64,000 nt of DNA from Jejuia rubra (GTDB taxonomy: Bacteria; Bacteroidota; Bacteroidia; Flavobacteriales; Flavobacteriaceae), in NCBI RefSeq assembly GCF_042684665.1, contig NZ_JBHULY010000013.1, positions 62,001-126,000 of the forward strand, written 5' to 3'. Every line of letters begins with the position of its first letter. The first letter of the stretch is position 1. Position numbers and translations under genes: made by a program. The notes beneath the pieces were generated by a model. It worked only from the letters and a program-made list of their open reading frames with translations. It ran no database searches and had not been told where the DNA came from. This document shows positions 44,042 through 53,713 of the stretch, piece after piece.

Positions 44042-45325
44042 TTATAATCTTCGCCTTGATGAAGAATTTATGCTTTTGCTTCTGGAGTTGCTTCTGTTTT
44101 GTGCAACTCTAGTGCTTGTTTGTCTGGACCTTGAGGTTACCTGTCTGTTAACCCTGGGTTTGTTTTGAGAAGACCTGCTTACGGTCTGTCTACTAGAGCT
44201 TCTGTTTCCATTATATATACGAGAATTGTTTGTGGTTGGTTTTTTTACCGTTTTACTATTTCTCGTAATCTGAGTACTTCGAGTTCTATTTTGAACCTGC
44301 CTACTATTAGTGTTGGCATTTACCCTAGTGCGCTGATTGCTATTATTAACTCTAGTTTTAGTCTGAACTCTTTGGTTCGACATGGTTTCGCGCCTAACAT
44401 TATTCGAATTTGCTCTTGTTTTGGGCTGAGTATTTCTAACATTATTATTTCGAGTACTTTCTCTTCTAATTACTTCCCTATTACCATTTGAGCTACGAGT
44501 TGTGGCAACCCTATTATTTCTCCTTACATCTGAATTTCTTTTGAAATTATTGTTATTGCGCAATTGACCTCTATCATTTGAAGATAATCTTCTGGATGAT
44601 TTAAAATTGTTAACAGCCGTTCTGTTTCTTGAGCTTCTGTAGGCCGTTGCGTAATTTCTGTTTCTGTTTACGGCAAATCCTCTTCGTGTTGCCACAGCCG
44701 TTCTGGGTCTATAATTGTTGTAAAACGGTCTTGTATAAACATAGCGTACAGGGTTGTAAAAACGTCTGTAAGGCCTGTTGAAAACCACACAAAAATCAAT
44801 TGGTGGTATCACATAGAAACGGTGCCATGGTCTGAGAATATAATTTCTGTTAAATACATTTATAAAACCGGTACAGTGCGAAAAACGATTAAACCTATTA
44901 TAGTGCACATACAGCCCCCCAACACGTGATACATAACCAAAATTGTTGTAATAGATGTTTACGTTTCCAGCCTGGGCGATACGACCAAAATGGTCGTAAA
45001 AAATTGGAATATTTTCTATTTGAATAATGGCTCCAAACTCGTCGTACTGGACATAAGCATTATAATCAAAGCCTGAGTTAAAGCTGATATTGACGTTTGG
45101 TGAACCAAACGAAGCGCCAAATCTTGGATTGTTCCTTAAAATATTAAAATCGAATTGCCCATCGGGGAATACCGAAAACTCGATACCGCCTTCAACAAAT
45201 ATGAAAGAGTCTCCATAACCTCTGTAATAATTTGCCGTAAGGCTTGTTTCGGTAACATCCGGGGTAGCATTGACGGTGAATCCGCTAAGGATTAAACCTG
45301 CTAAAATAAATACTAACTTTTTCAT
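44042..45325 (-). CDS. Secreted protein with Arg/Asn/Ser-rich tail, paralogue of the one at 48696
   Basis: 427 residues. Signal peptide (cleavage after FTVNA). Residues about 35-165 carry the conserved core: FVEGGIEFSVFPDGQFDFN, then tyrosine-rich repeats (DHFGRIAQAGNVNIYYNNFG, NRFNRFSHCTG). Residues about 195-427 are a low-complexity, strongly basic segment dominated by R, N, S, T and Q, with no predicted structure. This tail is unlike its neighbours and could bind nucleic acid or acidic polysaccharide outside the cell (inference). Confidence 0.8.
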   Translation of the reverse strand: MKKLVFILAGLILSGFTVNATPDVTETSLTANYYRGYGDSFIFVEGGIEFSVFPDGQFDFNILRNNPRFGASFGSPNVNISFNSGFDYNAYVQYDEFGAIIQIENIPIFYDHFGRIAQAGNVNIYYNNFGYVSRVGGLYVHYNRFNRFSHCTGFINVFNRNYILRPWHRFYVIPPIDFCVVFNRPYRRFYNPVRYVYTRPFYNNYRPRTAVATRRGFAVNRNRNYATAYRSSRNRTAVNNFKSSRRLSSNDRGQLRNNNNFKRNSDVRRNNRVATTRSSNGNREVIRRESTRNNNVRNTQPKTRANSNNVRRETMSNQRVQTKTRVNNSNQRTRVNANTNSRQVQNRTRSTQITRNSKTVKKPTTNNSRIYNGNRSSSRQTVSRSSQNKPRVNRQVTSRSRQTSTRVAQNRSNSRSKSINSSSRRRL

Positions 45326-45910
45326 CTGTTTAAATTTTATTGTTTCACAAACGTCAGATGTAATTCGCCATTAAACTTTTTTATTCTTTTCAACAAAAGT
45401 TAGCATGGCTCATTTCATAATTGTTCATTTTAAATCGTTGACGATTGATATAAAACAAACAGCGTGCCAAAAAAGGATATCAAAGCAAGTCAGGGGATGA
45501 ATTGAAAAATTAGAATATTGGGTTTTTGCACGTAGGCCAATGATTCTGACGCGGGTTCAAAAGGAAATTTATTGATGATTAAGCTTGCTTAACATTAGGG
45601 TTTAAGCCTAAAGAATGCCCGTAGAAAAGAGATGTTGCTTGTGGACTAAAACATGTGGTTTTTTATTGCTTTATTCGTACATTTATCTCATGTAAAAATG
45701 ACTCCAAAAACTGTATAACGTTTAATTTTTATCAGTAGCGTCGGATTTTGGTAGTTTCAGAATTGGTTCATAATTAAACTAACCCTTAATTTCTTATGGC
45801 ACCAGCTAGAATGATAAAGTTTGTGGGTAGTGCGCTATTAATAACATTTGTTTAGTAGCATGAAAAGCAGATAAGTTTTTAATTGGCTAAAAATCATTAA
45901 AAAGTACTAT
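45326..45910. other. 585-bp intergenic region without a gene
   Basis: Between a minus-strand secreted protein gene and the plus-strand VOC gene, so it should contain both promoters. A 19-codon frame at about 45797 (MAPARMIKFVGSALL...) ends in two stops and is not taken as a gene. No strong hairpin or repeat seen. Confidence 0.4.
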
Positions 45911-46321
45911 ATGGCTTCATTTCATTTCGCATTCAAAGTAAAAGACATTGATTCAACCCGGAGGTTTTACATTGGTGTATTGGGTTGCGAAGAAGGAAGG
46001 TCGACAACATCATGGATCGATTTTAATTTTTTCGACAATCAATTATCCGCACATGTAAGCGACAACTTCCCCTCCTTGGACTATTGTGGCCACGTTGATG
46101 GGGTTAATGTTCCTATTCCTCACTTCGGCTGTTTGCTTTCCATTGAGCAATTTATAGAAATACAGAAGAAACTGGAAGACGCTAAAGTTGAATTCGTAAT
46201 TAGGCCACAACAAAGGTATCAGGGTAAAACAGGTGAACAGTTAACCATGTTCGTGTTTGATTATAGTGGCAACCCACTTGAATTTAAGGCATTCACTAAT
46301 ACAAATGAAATTTACAAATAA
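45911..46321 (+). CDS. VOC family protein (glyoxalase/bleomycin resistance fold)
   Basis: 136 residues, one two-module VOC domain: FHFAFKVKDIDSTRRFYIGVLG at the start (His metal ligand in FHFAF), GGxx-like LGCEEGRSTTSW and the C-terminal glutamate in YSGNPLEFKAFT. Such proteins are dioxygenases, isomerases or resistance proteins. It overlaps the next gene by one base (TAATG), so it may act on the substrate of the fused kinase-aminotransferase (inference). Confidence 0.88.
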   Translation: MASFHFAFKVKDIDSTRRFYIGVLGCEEGRSTTSWIDFNFFDNQLSAHVSDNFPSLDYCGHVDGVNVPIPHFGCLLSIEQFIEIQKKLEDAKVEFVIRPQQRYQGKTGEQLTMFVFDYSGNPLEFKAFTNTNEIYK

Positions 46322-48594
46322 TGAAAGCTTTTATTGAAAAAGAGTTCGGTTTTACTGTTGACAAGATAAAGCATCTAAACGGTTATGATAATGAGAATCA
46401 CAAGGTTTTATGTAAATCTAGTAACTACGTTTTTAAGACTTATGCATTTTCGGACAGCCTTCACGATATCGTAAAAGCAGAAAATGAGGCGCTTGTATTT
46501 TTGGAAGAGAAAATGGATAAAGGTACACCTAGTATCGTTCCATTTAGGGATAATATGCACACCAAGGTCCTTGAAGTGGACAACGAAAAGAGGATTTGCA
46601 GAATGCTGTCCTTTTTAGAAGGCGAATTTATGGGAGATGTAGAACATACACCAAAGTTGTTTGAATCCTTCGGTTCTTTTTTGGCAAAAATGGATAAACA
46701 TCTTGCGAATTTTAAAAGTCATACTATTCAAGCAAGGCAATGGGAATGGGATTTACAATATTTTGACTTAAATAAAAAGTTTATCGGTGATATATCCAAT
46801 CCAAGAGATAGAAGCGTAATTATCTACTTCTTTGAACAATTTGAAGAAGTCGTCAGGCCGCTCATGCCCGATTTAAGAAAGCAAATCATACACAATGATG
46901 CTAACGAATGGAATGTATTGGTTCAGGGAGACGAAGTAGCGGGAATAATTGATTTTGGAGATCTTGCACATTCGTTTCTTATCAATGAACTAACTATTGC
47001 AATAACATATGCATGCTACGATAAGGAAGAGCCTTTAAAATGGGCGACAATTATATTGCAATCTTATAATGCTATTCTTCCATTGAGGCAAGAGGAGGTT
47101 AAAGTGCTTTACTACTTAATAGCAGCACGTTTATGTACGAGCCTCTGCAATTCCGCCCATGCAAAAAAGACCAACCCCGAAAACACTTATGCATCAGTAA
47201 GTGAAAAACACGCTTTAAAAATGCTACATAAGTGGTTGGCTATAAATCCAGTTCATGCCGAAAATGAGTTTAGAAAAGCAATTGGCTTGCCCGGGCTTAA
47301 GCCTGTTTCAGTACAACAGTTAATTGAAAGAAGATTACAGCACGCTAGTAAAAACTTATCCTTAAGCTACGATCAGCCTATACATATGGTGCGTTCTGCA
47401 TTTCAGTACATGTACGATGCTTCCGGAAATACATTTCTGGATGCTTACAACAATATTCCACATGTGGGCCATTCCCACCCAAAAGTGGTGAAAGCTGGGC
47501 AAAAACAAATGGCTAGGCTGAATACAAACACACGTTATTTATATGATGAATTAAGTAACTATGCCGAGAAGCTTCTTAGCTATTTTCCAAAGTCCTTGAA
47601 TAAAGTATTCTTTGTCAACTCCGGGAGTGCGGCAAGTGATTTGGCAATGCGTATGGCTCACCATCATACCAAGGCAAAACACATTATGGTAATGGAATCA
47701 GGTTACCATGGGAACACGCAAACGTCAATGGATATAAGTGATTATAAATTCAACAATCCTAAAGGGGAAGGGCAAAAAGCCCATGTTATAAAGACGCCCT
47801 TGCCGAATGTTTATAAAGGAAAATATGCTGAAGAACAAGATGCTGGGGTGTTTTACGGGAAAGATGCTGTGCGGCAAATACAGAATTGTGCTGTGCCTAT
47901 TGCTGCCTTTATTAGCGAGCCAATTGTAGGTTGCGCAGGACAGGTGCCTCTTGCAGATGGTTATTTAAAACAAGTGTACCGTGCCATAAGAGCCCAAAAC
48001 GGGGTGTGTATTAGTGATGAAGTTCAAACTGGTTTTGGACGGCTTGGTGAACACTTTTGGGGTTTTGAAGCGCAAGATGTGATTCCTGATATGGTTGTTT
48101 TGGGAAAGCCCATTGCCAACGGACACCCAATGGGTGCTGTAGTATGCACTGATGAAATAGCGTCGTCATTTGAACAAGGTGTGGAGTTTTTTAGTTCGTT
48201 TGGTGGTAATCCCGTATCGTGTGCAATTGCATCTGCAGTTTTAGATGTTATAGAGGAAGAAAACCTTCAAGAAAATGCCAGGGAAGTGGGCAATTACTAC
48301 CAGGGTCTTTTAAAGAAGCTTTCTAAAAAGTATGGATGCATAGGTGATGTTAGGGGAGGAGGGTTATTTATAGGTGTTGAAATTGTAAAAGATGGAACAA
48401 AAGACCCTGACACTAAATTGGCGCAATACATTAAAAACGAAATGAAAAATAGTTACATTTTAGTTAGTACGGATGGGCCTTTTGATAATGTTATAAAAAC
48501 AAAACCTCCTTTGTGTTTTACTAAAATAAATGTAGAAACGGTTATAAATATATTTGATGAAGTATTGAAAACGTACTACAAAAAGTTCAAATAG
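46321..48594 (+). CDS. Fusion: aminoglycoside-phosphotransferase-type kinase plus class III aminotransferase/phospholyase
   Basis: 757 residues. Residues 1-about 330 are an APH-type kinase: Brenner motif IIHNDANEWNVLV (about 188-200) and IIDFGDLAHS (about 209-218). Residues about 345-757 are a class III PLP aminotransferase: FFVNSGSAASDLA, DEVQTGFGRLGEHFWGFE, and the PLP lysine in VLGKPIANGHPMGAVV (about 594). The same two activities are separate enzymes in mammals: hydroxylysine kinase and a PLP phospholyase that eliminates phosphate. Likely role: phosphorylate an amino alcohol, then eliminate the phosphate (inference). The substrate is unknown. Confidence 0.88.
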   Translation: MKAFIEKEFGFTVDKIKHLNGYDNENHKVLCKSSNYVFKTYAFSDSLHDIVKAENEALVFLEEKMDKGTPSIVPFRDNMHTKVLEVDNEKRICRMLSFLEGEFMGDVEHTPKLFESFGSFLAKMDKHLANFKSHTIQARQWEWDLQYFDLNKKFIGDISNPRDRSVIIYFFEQFEEVVRPLMPDLRKQIIHNDANEWNVLVQGDEVAGIIDFGDLAHSFLINELTIAITYACYDKEEPLKWATIILQSYNAILPLRQEEVKVLYYLIAARLCTSLCNSAHAKKTNPENTYASVSEKHALKMLHKWLAINPVHAENEFRKAIGLPGLKPVSVQQLIERRLQHASKNLSLSYDQPIHMVRSAFQYMYDASGNTFLDAYNNIPHVGHSHPKVVKAGQKQMARLNTNTRYLYDELSNYAEKLLSYFPKSLNKVFFVNSGSAASDLAMRMAHHHTKAKHIMVMESGYHGNTQTSMDISDYKFNNPKGEGQKAHVIKTPLPNVYKGKYAEEQDAGVFYGKDAVRQIQNCAVPIAAFISEPIVGCAGQVPLADGYLKQVYRAIRAQNGVCISDEVQTGFGRLGEHFWGFEAQDVIPDMVVLGKPIANGHPMGAVVCTDEIASSFEQGVEFFSSFGGNPVSCAIASAVLDVIEEENLQENAREVGNYYQGLLKKLSKKYGCIGDVRGGGLFIGVEIVKDGTKDPDTKLAQYIKNEMKNSYILVSTDGPFDNVIKTKPPLCFTKINVETVINIFDEVLKTYYKKFK

Positions 48595-48630
48595 CCTTAA
48601 ATCCGGTTTAGTCAAATCGTTACAATAAAT

Positions 48631-48676
48631 CACAAAAAAACTTAAAGCTACTAACACAGCTTTAAGTTTTTTTGTG
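48631..48676. terminator. Bidirectional terminator after the fusion gene
   Basis: Perfect 19-bp stem from CACAAAAAAAC to GTTTTTTTGTG (48631-48649 / 48658-48676) with loop ACTAACAC; serves the fusion gene and the convergent secreted-protein gene. Confidence 0.88.
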
Positions 48677-48695
48677 ACTTTTAAGATTATACAAA

Positions 48696-49463
48696 TTACC
48701 ACCTATTCTTTTTGTGTTTCATTACTTTACCATTTTGCTTGTAATAATAGTAGTTGTCATCGTTTTGGTAAATACCGTCGTCTTCAAACCTATCGTCATC
48801 CCTGTTGTCAAACCATCGATCATCGTCCTCGTATCTATTGCCTTCTCTGTTGTTAAACCATCTTTCGTCATCATATTGGCTGTTTCTATTGCCAAATTGA
48901 GGCCCCGTTGTGGCGTTGCCAAAACCATTTAAATTACAATAGCCCCTAACCCGGTTTACCTGTCCATGGGTATTGACGATTTCTCCCCATCGGTTATAGT
49001 TTACTCGCAATCCCCCAACTTGAATTAAGGCAGCTTGGGGACGGCCAAAGGCATAATTCATATATACCGCACCCGCTCGCTTGATTCTCCCAAACCTATC
49101 ATAGTTGAGGTACACATTACCAATGCGCCTTACCTTGCCATTCCTATCATGAGCGATAAATACGCCCCTATTTCTTTGGTAGGGTGAATTTGGTGCACCA
49201 TAAGTGGTGCTGACGCCACGGCGACTGTTCCAATTGGGCCTGTTGTTATAAAAATCGCGATACGTATCGGTGTTAAAGTCAAAACTTCCGTCAGGGAAAA
49301 TCAAAAACTCAACACCGCGCTCTATAAATAGGATAGGTTGTGCGTAGCGGAAAGTCTCGGACACATGTTTTCTATGCTTTGGTTTATGGTGATTAGCCTC
49401 AAATGCACTTACGGATGTTAAACTCATCAACATGGCCGTAAAAAATAGTACTGTCGTTCTCAT
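48696..49463 (-). CDS. Secreted protein, short paralogue of the one at 44042
   Basis: 255 residues with a signal peptide (cleavage near VSAFEANHH). The core FIERGVEFLIFPDGSFDFNTD and the repeats YDRFGRIKRAGAVYMNY and YNRWGEIVNTHGQVN are also in the 427-residue paralogue. The tail is acidic and aromatic instead (DDERWFNNREGNRYEDDDRWFDNR-type repeats, about 175-240), then a short basic end. Function unknown. The two paralogues flank the VOC and fusion genes. Confidence 0.8.
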   Translation of the reverse strand: MRTTVLFFTAMLMSLTSVSAFEANHHKPKHRKHVSETFRYAQPILFIERGVEFLIFPDGSFDFNTDTYRDFYNNRPNWNSRRGVSTTYGAPNSPYQRNRGVFIAHDRNGKVRRIGNVYLNYDRFGRIKRAGAVYMNYAFGRPQAALIQVGGLRVNYNRWGEIVNTHGQVNRVRGYCNLNGFGNATTGPQFGNRNSQYDDERWFNNREGNRYEDDDRWFDNRDDDRFEDDGIYQNDDNYYYYKQNGKVMKHKKNRW

Positions 49464-49628
49464 CGTTTTTTGATTTAAATTTTACCTACTCTTTAGCTTT
49501 TCGGTTTACTCTATTGGAACTACAATTTTCAATTTGCGTGCCAAAAATGTCACTATTTCAAAAACAATATTTAGCAAAAGGTTTATTTCATAAATCTTTT
49601 TTTATTTTTAACTAAACAATGAAGTTTA

Positions 49629-50651
49629 ATGTCGGACACATTAGAAACTTGCAAGAATTGTGAGCAGAAGTTTGCAGGGCATTTTAAATTCTGTCCCCAT
49701 TGCGGGCAACAGGCTAAAGATGAGCTAACTGTAGGGGTGTTGTTTTATAATACGATTAGCAACTATTTTTCTTTTGACGCCCGATTTTTTAAAAGTTTTT
49801 TTCCGTTATTGTTTAAGCCTGGTTATTTAGCCAGTAAGTTTATAGAAGGTAAGCGCCTATTGTACCTGCACCCGGCGCAGATGTATCTTTTCATTACGGT
49901 TGTTTTTTTCTTTTTGTTTTCATTTGTGCAGCGGCAACAGGTGCAAGCAGTTGACAAAAGTTTTGCTAAGGCATTTAAGTCCAATAGGGGTAACATTGAT
50001 TCAATTTTACAAAACCAACCCGACGATTTGCAGTATCTGCCAAAATCCTACAGTAAGCAAATCGATTCTTTAACTTCAGCAAAAAATTCAAAAAACAACA
50101 ATGCGTCTGATTTCGGTTTTAGTTCAAAGAAGCTGGATTCCTTAATTGCCATTGATGCGCCAAAAGATGAAATGTATAAGGCTATAGGGATGCCTGATGA
50201 CGCGGGCGTATTTACAAGACGGATATATACTCAAGGATTGAAGTTTTATAAATCTAGAAAAGGGGGTAATATACTACAGGCGTTTTATGATACCATACCC
50301 ATAGCGTTATTTTTCCTATTGCCGATTTTTGCTTTAATATTAAAACTGTTGTATCGAAAAGGCATTTTTTATGCCCATCATTTGGTGTTTAGTTTTTATT
50401 ACTTTTCCTTTCTTTTTCTAGTTTTCAGCATAATTTTAGCCATCAACTTCATTTTTGATTTGCCGGATTGGATAGACTTTTTGATTATGCTTTCCACTTT
50501 TGTTTATTTAAATATAGCGCTAAGTAAATTCTATGCCCAAGGAAAGCTGAAAAGTTTCTTGAAAGCCAGTATTATTTCTGTGTTGTTTTTATTAATAGTG
50601 GCACCCATAACTGCATTTATTTTGGGTGTTTACGCGTTTATGTTTTTCTAG
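49629..50651 (+). CDS. DUF3667 family membrane protein
   Basis: 340 residues. Begins with a zinc-ribbon CxxC...CPHCG (LETCKNCEQKFAGHFKFCPHCG, two CxxC pairs, residues 7-27), then SFDARFFKSFFPLLFKPGYLA and LYLHPAQMYLFITVVFFFLF, the DUF3667 signature. Three to five membrane helices follow, two separated by a loop rich in S/K/D (about 100-175). Function unknown, common in flavobacteria. It is convergent with uvrA. Confidence 0.85.
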   Translation: MSDTLETCKNCEQKFAGHFKFCPHCGQQAKDELTVGVLFYNTISNYFSFDARFFKSFFPLLFKPGYLASKFIEGKRLLYLHPAQMYLFITVVFFFLFSFVQRQQVQAVDKSFAKAFKSNRGNIDSILQNQPDDLQYLPKSYSKQIDSLTSAKNSKNNNASDFGFSSKKLDSLIAIDAPKDEMYKAIGMPDDAGVFTRRIYTQGLKFYKSRKGGNILQAFYDTIPIALFFLLPIFALILKLLYRKGIFYAHHLVFSFYYFSFLFLVFSIILAINFIFDLPDWIDFLIMLSTFVYLNIALSKFYAQGKLKSFLKASIISVLFLLIVAPITAFILGVYAFMFF

Positions 50652-50693
50652 CAAAGTAGAAAAATCTGCAAATTCTTGAAGTTGAAATCGAAG

Positions 50694-53477
50694 TTAAAGT
50701 TTTTCCTCAAGATACGCCCCGGTAACTGAGAATTTGTTTTTCACGATATCCTCGGGAGTGCCAAAAGCAACAAGATTGCCGCCCTCTTGTCCGCCGGTAG
50801 GGCCTAAGTCAATAATATGGTCGGCACATTTGATAAGTTCCAAATTATGCTCCACTACGATGATGGAGTGCCCTTTTTCGATTAAAGCATCGAAAGACTT
50901 CAATAACTTTTGAATGTCATGAAAATGCAGTCCAGTAGTGGGTTCATCAAAAATGAAAAGAGCTTTATCTTTTGAGTTGCCTTTGCCTAAAAATGAGGCA
51001 AGTTTTATGCGCTGTGCTTCTCCTCCTGATAGAGTAGACGAGCTTTGCCCCAAAGTAACATAACCCAATCCAACATCTTGCAGAGGTTGCAGTTTGCTTT
51101 TAATTTTAGTCTGTTCCGTGGCATCAAAAAAAGTGATTGCCTCGTCAATAGTCAAGTTAAGAATATCATCAATGCTTTTATCCGCAAAAGTCACTTCCAG
51201 TACCTCTTTTTTAAAGCGTTTGCCCTTACAGGTTTCACATTCCAGATGCACGTCTGCCATAAATTGCATCTCAATGGTTACTTCACCTTCACCCTTACAA
51301 GTCTCACAACGTCCGCTATCTACGTTAAAAGAAAAATGTTTCGCTTGGTAATTTCTAATCTTGCTCAATTTCTGTTTTGAAAACAGAGCGCGAATGTCGT
51401 CGTAAGCTTTGATGTAAGTAACAGGATTAGAACGTGAGGATCGTCCAATCGGGTTTTGATCCACAAATTCAATCTGTTTGATATTGCTGAAATTACCTTC
51501 CAAAGCAGAAAACTGACCAGGTTTATCCCCAAAGTCCGTCAATGCTTTTTGCAAAGCCGGAAATAGAATCTTTTTGACCAAGGTGCTTTTGCCGCTTCCG
51601 GAAACTCCGGTTACCACCGTAAGCATTCCCAATGGAAAACGCACATTTATATTTTTAAGGTTATTTTCCCTCGCACCTTTGATGTCCACAAAGTATTTTG
51701 AAGTTCTTCGGGTTTTCGGCACTTCAATTTTCAGGTTCTCATTAAGGTATTTTGCCGTTAAGGAGTCCGAGGCTAAAATATCGTCAAAACTTCCAGTTGC
51801 AACAACATTTCCTCCAAAGGTTCCTGCTTCGGGACCGATATCGATAATATGGTCGGCCATTTTCATAATATCCTCATCGTGTTCTACGACGATTACTGTA
51901 TTACCTAAATCCCGTAGCGATTCTAATACTGAAATCAATCGTTCGGTGTCCTTTGGGTGCAAGCCAATACTGGGTTCATCTAAAATATACATGGAGCCGA
52001 CCAAGCTACTGCCCAATGAAGTGGCCAAATTAATCCGTTGGCTTTCACCACCAGAAAGCGTATTGGATTTTCGGTTTAAAGTCAAGTAATCCAATCCAAC
52101 ATTAGATAAATAGGATAGCCTATTATTGATTTCTTTCAACAGGCGTGTTGCGATATTGGTATCATGGTCGCTCAATTCTAGCTCCTTAAAAAATTGAACC
52201 AGTTTCTTTATTGGCATTTCCACGAGATCCGTAATGGTAACTCCGTTTATTTTGACATAGTTGGCTTCGGGCCGTAATCGTTTACCGTTACAGACTTTGC
52301 ATTTGGTTTTACCTCGATAGCGCGATAGCATTACCCGGTTTTGAATTTTATATGCTTTAGATTCCAATTCAGCAAAAAAGGAATTCAGGCCTTCAAAATA
52401 TTGGTTTCCAGTCCAAATTAGTTCCTTTTGTTCCTCCGTCAATTCAAAATAAGGTTTGTGGACAGGAAAGTCGAATTTATGCGAATTGTTCACCAACTGG
52501 TCTTTATACCAGCTCATGCTTTCGCCACGCCATGGAAATATGGCACTTTCATAAACAGACAATCCTGTGTTCGGAATCACCAAATCCTCGTCAATTCCGA
52601 TAATATCGCCGTAGCCCTCACATTTTGGGCAGGCACCATAAGGATTATTGAAGCTGAATAAATGCACGTTGGGCTCCAAAAAACTCATACCGTCCAATTC
52701 AAACTTATTGCTGAATTTAACAGCTTTATTGTCATTCAAAGTTTCAACTATACATTCCCCCTTACCTTCAAAAAAAGCCGTTTGTATTGCATCGGCCAAT
52801 CGATTATAAAAATCGTCCTCGTTTTTCGTGATTACCCTGTCAACTACCAATAAAACCGTTTGGTTTTCAGAAATAGCATCGATTTCATCAATCCGCACCA
52901 CCGCATCTTCAAGCTTCACCCTAGCATAGCCCTGCTGTTTCAAAGTCTTTAGCTTATCTTCCATGGAGCGTCCTTCTTCCAAATAAATGGGAGAGAGGAG
53001 TAAAAGTTTCTCGCCCTCCGAAAAGGATTTAACGTGCTTCAAAACATCAGAAACCCTATGTTTTTTAACCTCATTACCAGAAATGGGGGAGTAAGTTTTC
53101 CCGATTCGGGCAAACAATAATTTTAGATAATCATAGATTTCAGTAGTCGTCCCAACTGTTGAGCGTGGATTGGTAGAATTTACCTTTTGCTCAATCGCAA
53201 TGGCCGGAGCAATCCCTTTGATGTAGTCTACCTTGGGCTTGTTCAATCGTCCTAAAAACTGGCGCGCATAGCTGGAAAGGCTTTCTACATAACGTCTTTG
53301 GCCTTCGGCGTAAAGCGTGTCAAAGGCCAAACTGGACTTCCCTGAGCCCGATAACCCTGTGATAACCACTAATTTATTCCGAGGGATTACCACATCAATA
53401 TTTTTCAGGTTATGCAATTTCGCACCTTTAATGATAATGTGTTCTTTAGGGTTTACTTCAGAAATCGCAGTGTTCAT
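50694..53477 (-). CDS. uvrA: Excinuclease ABC subunit A
   Basis: 927 residues from the ATG at 53477. An earlier ATG at 53504 is not used: the TATCTTTG -7 box lies at 53509-53502, so transcription starts after it. It recognises damaged DNA in nucleotide excision repair. Two ABC ATPase modules: Walker A GLSGSGKSSLAFD (about 42) and GVSGSGKSTLVKK (about 635), signatures LSGGESQRINLA and LSGGEAQRIKLA. Zinc-binding cysteines are in CPKCEGYGD, CKVCNGKR and CETCKGEG...CETCKGKR. Confidence 0.96.
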   Translation of the reverse strand: MNTAISEVNPKEHIIIKGAKLHNLKNIDVVIPRNKLVVITGLSGSGKSSLAFDTLYAEGQRRYVESLSSYARQFLGRLNKPKVDYIKGIAPAIAIEQKVNSTNPRSTVGTTTEIYDYLKLLFARIGKTYSPISGNEVKKHRVSDVLKHVKSFSEGEKLLLLSPIYLEEGRSMEDKLKTLKQQGYARVKLEDAVVRIDEIDAISENQTVLLVVDRVITKNEDDFYNRLADAIQTAFFEGKGECIVETLNDNKAVKFSNKFELDGMSFLEPNVHLFSFNNPYGACPKCEGYGDIIGIDEDLVIPNTGLSVYESAIFPWRGESMSWYKDQLVNNSHKFDFPVHKPYFELTEEQKELIWTGNQYFEGLNSFFAELESKAYKIQNRVMLSRYRGKTKCKVCNGKRLRPEANYVKINGVTITDLVEMPIKKLVQFFKELELSDHDTNIATRLLKEINNRLSYLSNVGLDYLTLNRKSNTLSGGESQRINLATSLGSSLVGSMYILDEPSIGLHPKDTERLISVLESLRDLGNTVIVVEHDEDIMKMADHIIDIGPEAGTFGGNVVATGSFDDILASDSLTAKYLNENLKIEVPKTRRTSKYFVDIKGARENNLKNINVRFPLGMLTVVTGVSGSGKSTLVKKILFPALQKALTDFGDKPGQFSALEGNFSNIKQIEFVDQNPIGRSSRSNPVTYIKAYDDIRALFSKQKLSKIRNYQAKHFSFNVDSGRCETCKGEGEVTIEMQFMADVHLECETCKGKRFKKEVLEVTFADKSIDDILNLTIDEAITFFDATEQTKIKSKLQPLQDVGLGYVTLGQSSSTLSGGEAQRIKLASFLGKGNSKDKALFIFDEPTTGLHFHDIQKLLKSFDALIEKGHSIIVVEHNLELIKCADHIIDLGPTGGQEGGNLVAFGTPEDIVKNKFSVTGAYLEEKL

Positions 53478-53501
53478 AGGTGTTTTAAGGGAATAATTTT
53501 G

Positions 53502-53509
53502 CAAAGATA
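53502..53509 (-). promoter_or_regulatory. -7 box of uvrA promoter, decides the start codon
   Basis: TATCTTTG on the minus strand. It overlaps the first available ATG (53504), so the functional start must be the next one at 53477. Confidence 0.65.
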
Positions 53510-53599
53510 GTACAACTAAATGAGCCGAAAAAATGAGGTCTAACTAAACAATTTGTTAAAAAAACTTACGATTTTTTGCATTTTAGGAATGATTGTTGT

Positions 53600-53607
53600 T
53601 ATATTTG
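53600..53607 (+). promoter_or_regulatory. -7 box of ECF sigma gene
   Basis: TATATTTG, with a TTG (53576-53578) 21 bases upstream. It implies a leader of about 100 nt that contains the stem-loop at 53648-53710. Confidence 0.55.
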
Positions 53608-53647
53608 GACTGTTGCTAACGTATTAAAACACTACTATATAGCGTAA

Positions 53648-53710
53648 AATTACTTTTAAACTAAAATAACCCCAAGCTACGAAGTACTGCTTCGAGCATT
53701 AAAAGTAATT
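53648..53710 (+). promoter_or_regulatory. Stem-loop in the leader of the ECF sigma gene
   Basis: AATTACTTTTAA (53648-53659) pairs perfectly with TTAAAAGTAATT (53699-53710), which ends 3 bases before the ATG. Inside the 39-base loop, GCTACGAAG / CTTCGAGC forms a second 8-bp stem with one bulge. The structure would occlude the translation start and could gate synthesis of the sigma factor. Confidence 0.5.
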
Positions 53711-53713
53711 ACT

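Noticed and set aside
45797..45856. 19-codon ORF (MAPARMIKFVGSALL...) in the 585-bp gap
   Set aside because: It ends in two stops, has no promoter box of its own, and is too short to support.
53478..53504. Earlier ATG (53504) as uvrA start
   Set aside because: The -7 box overlaps it; transcription must begin downstream.
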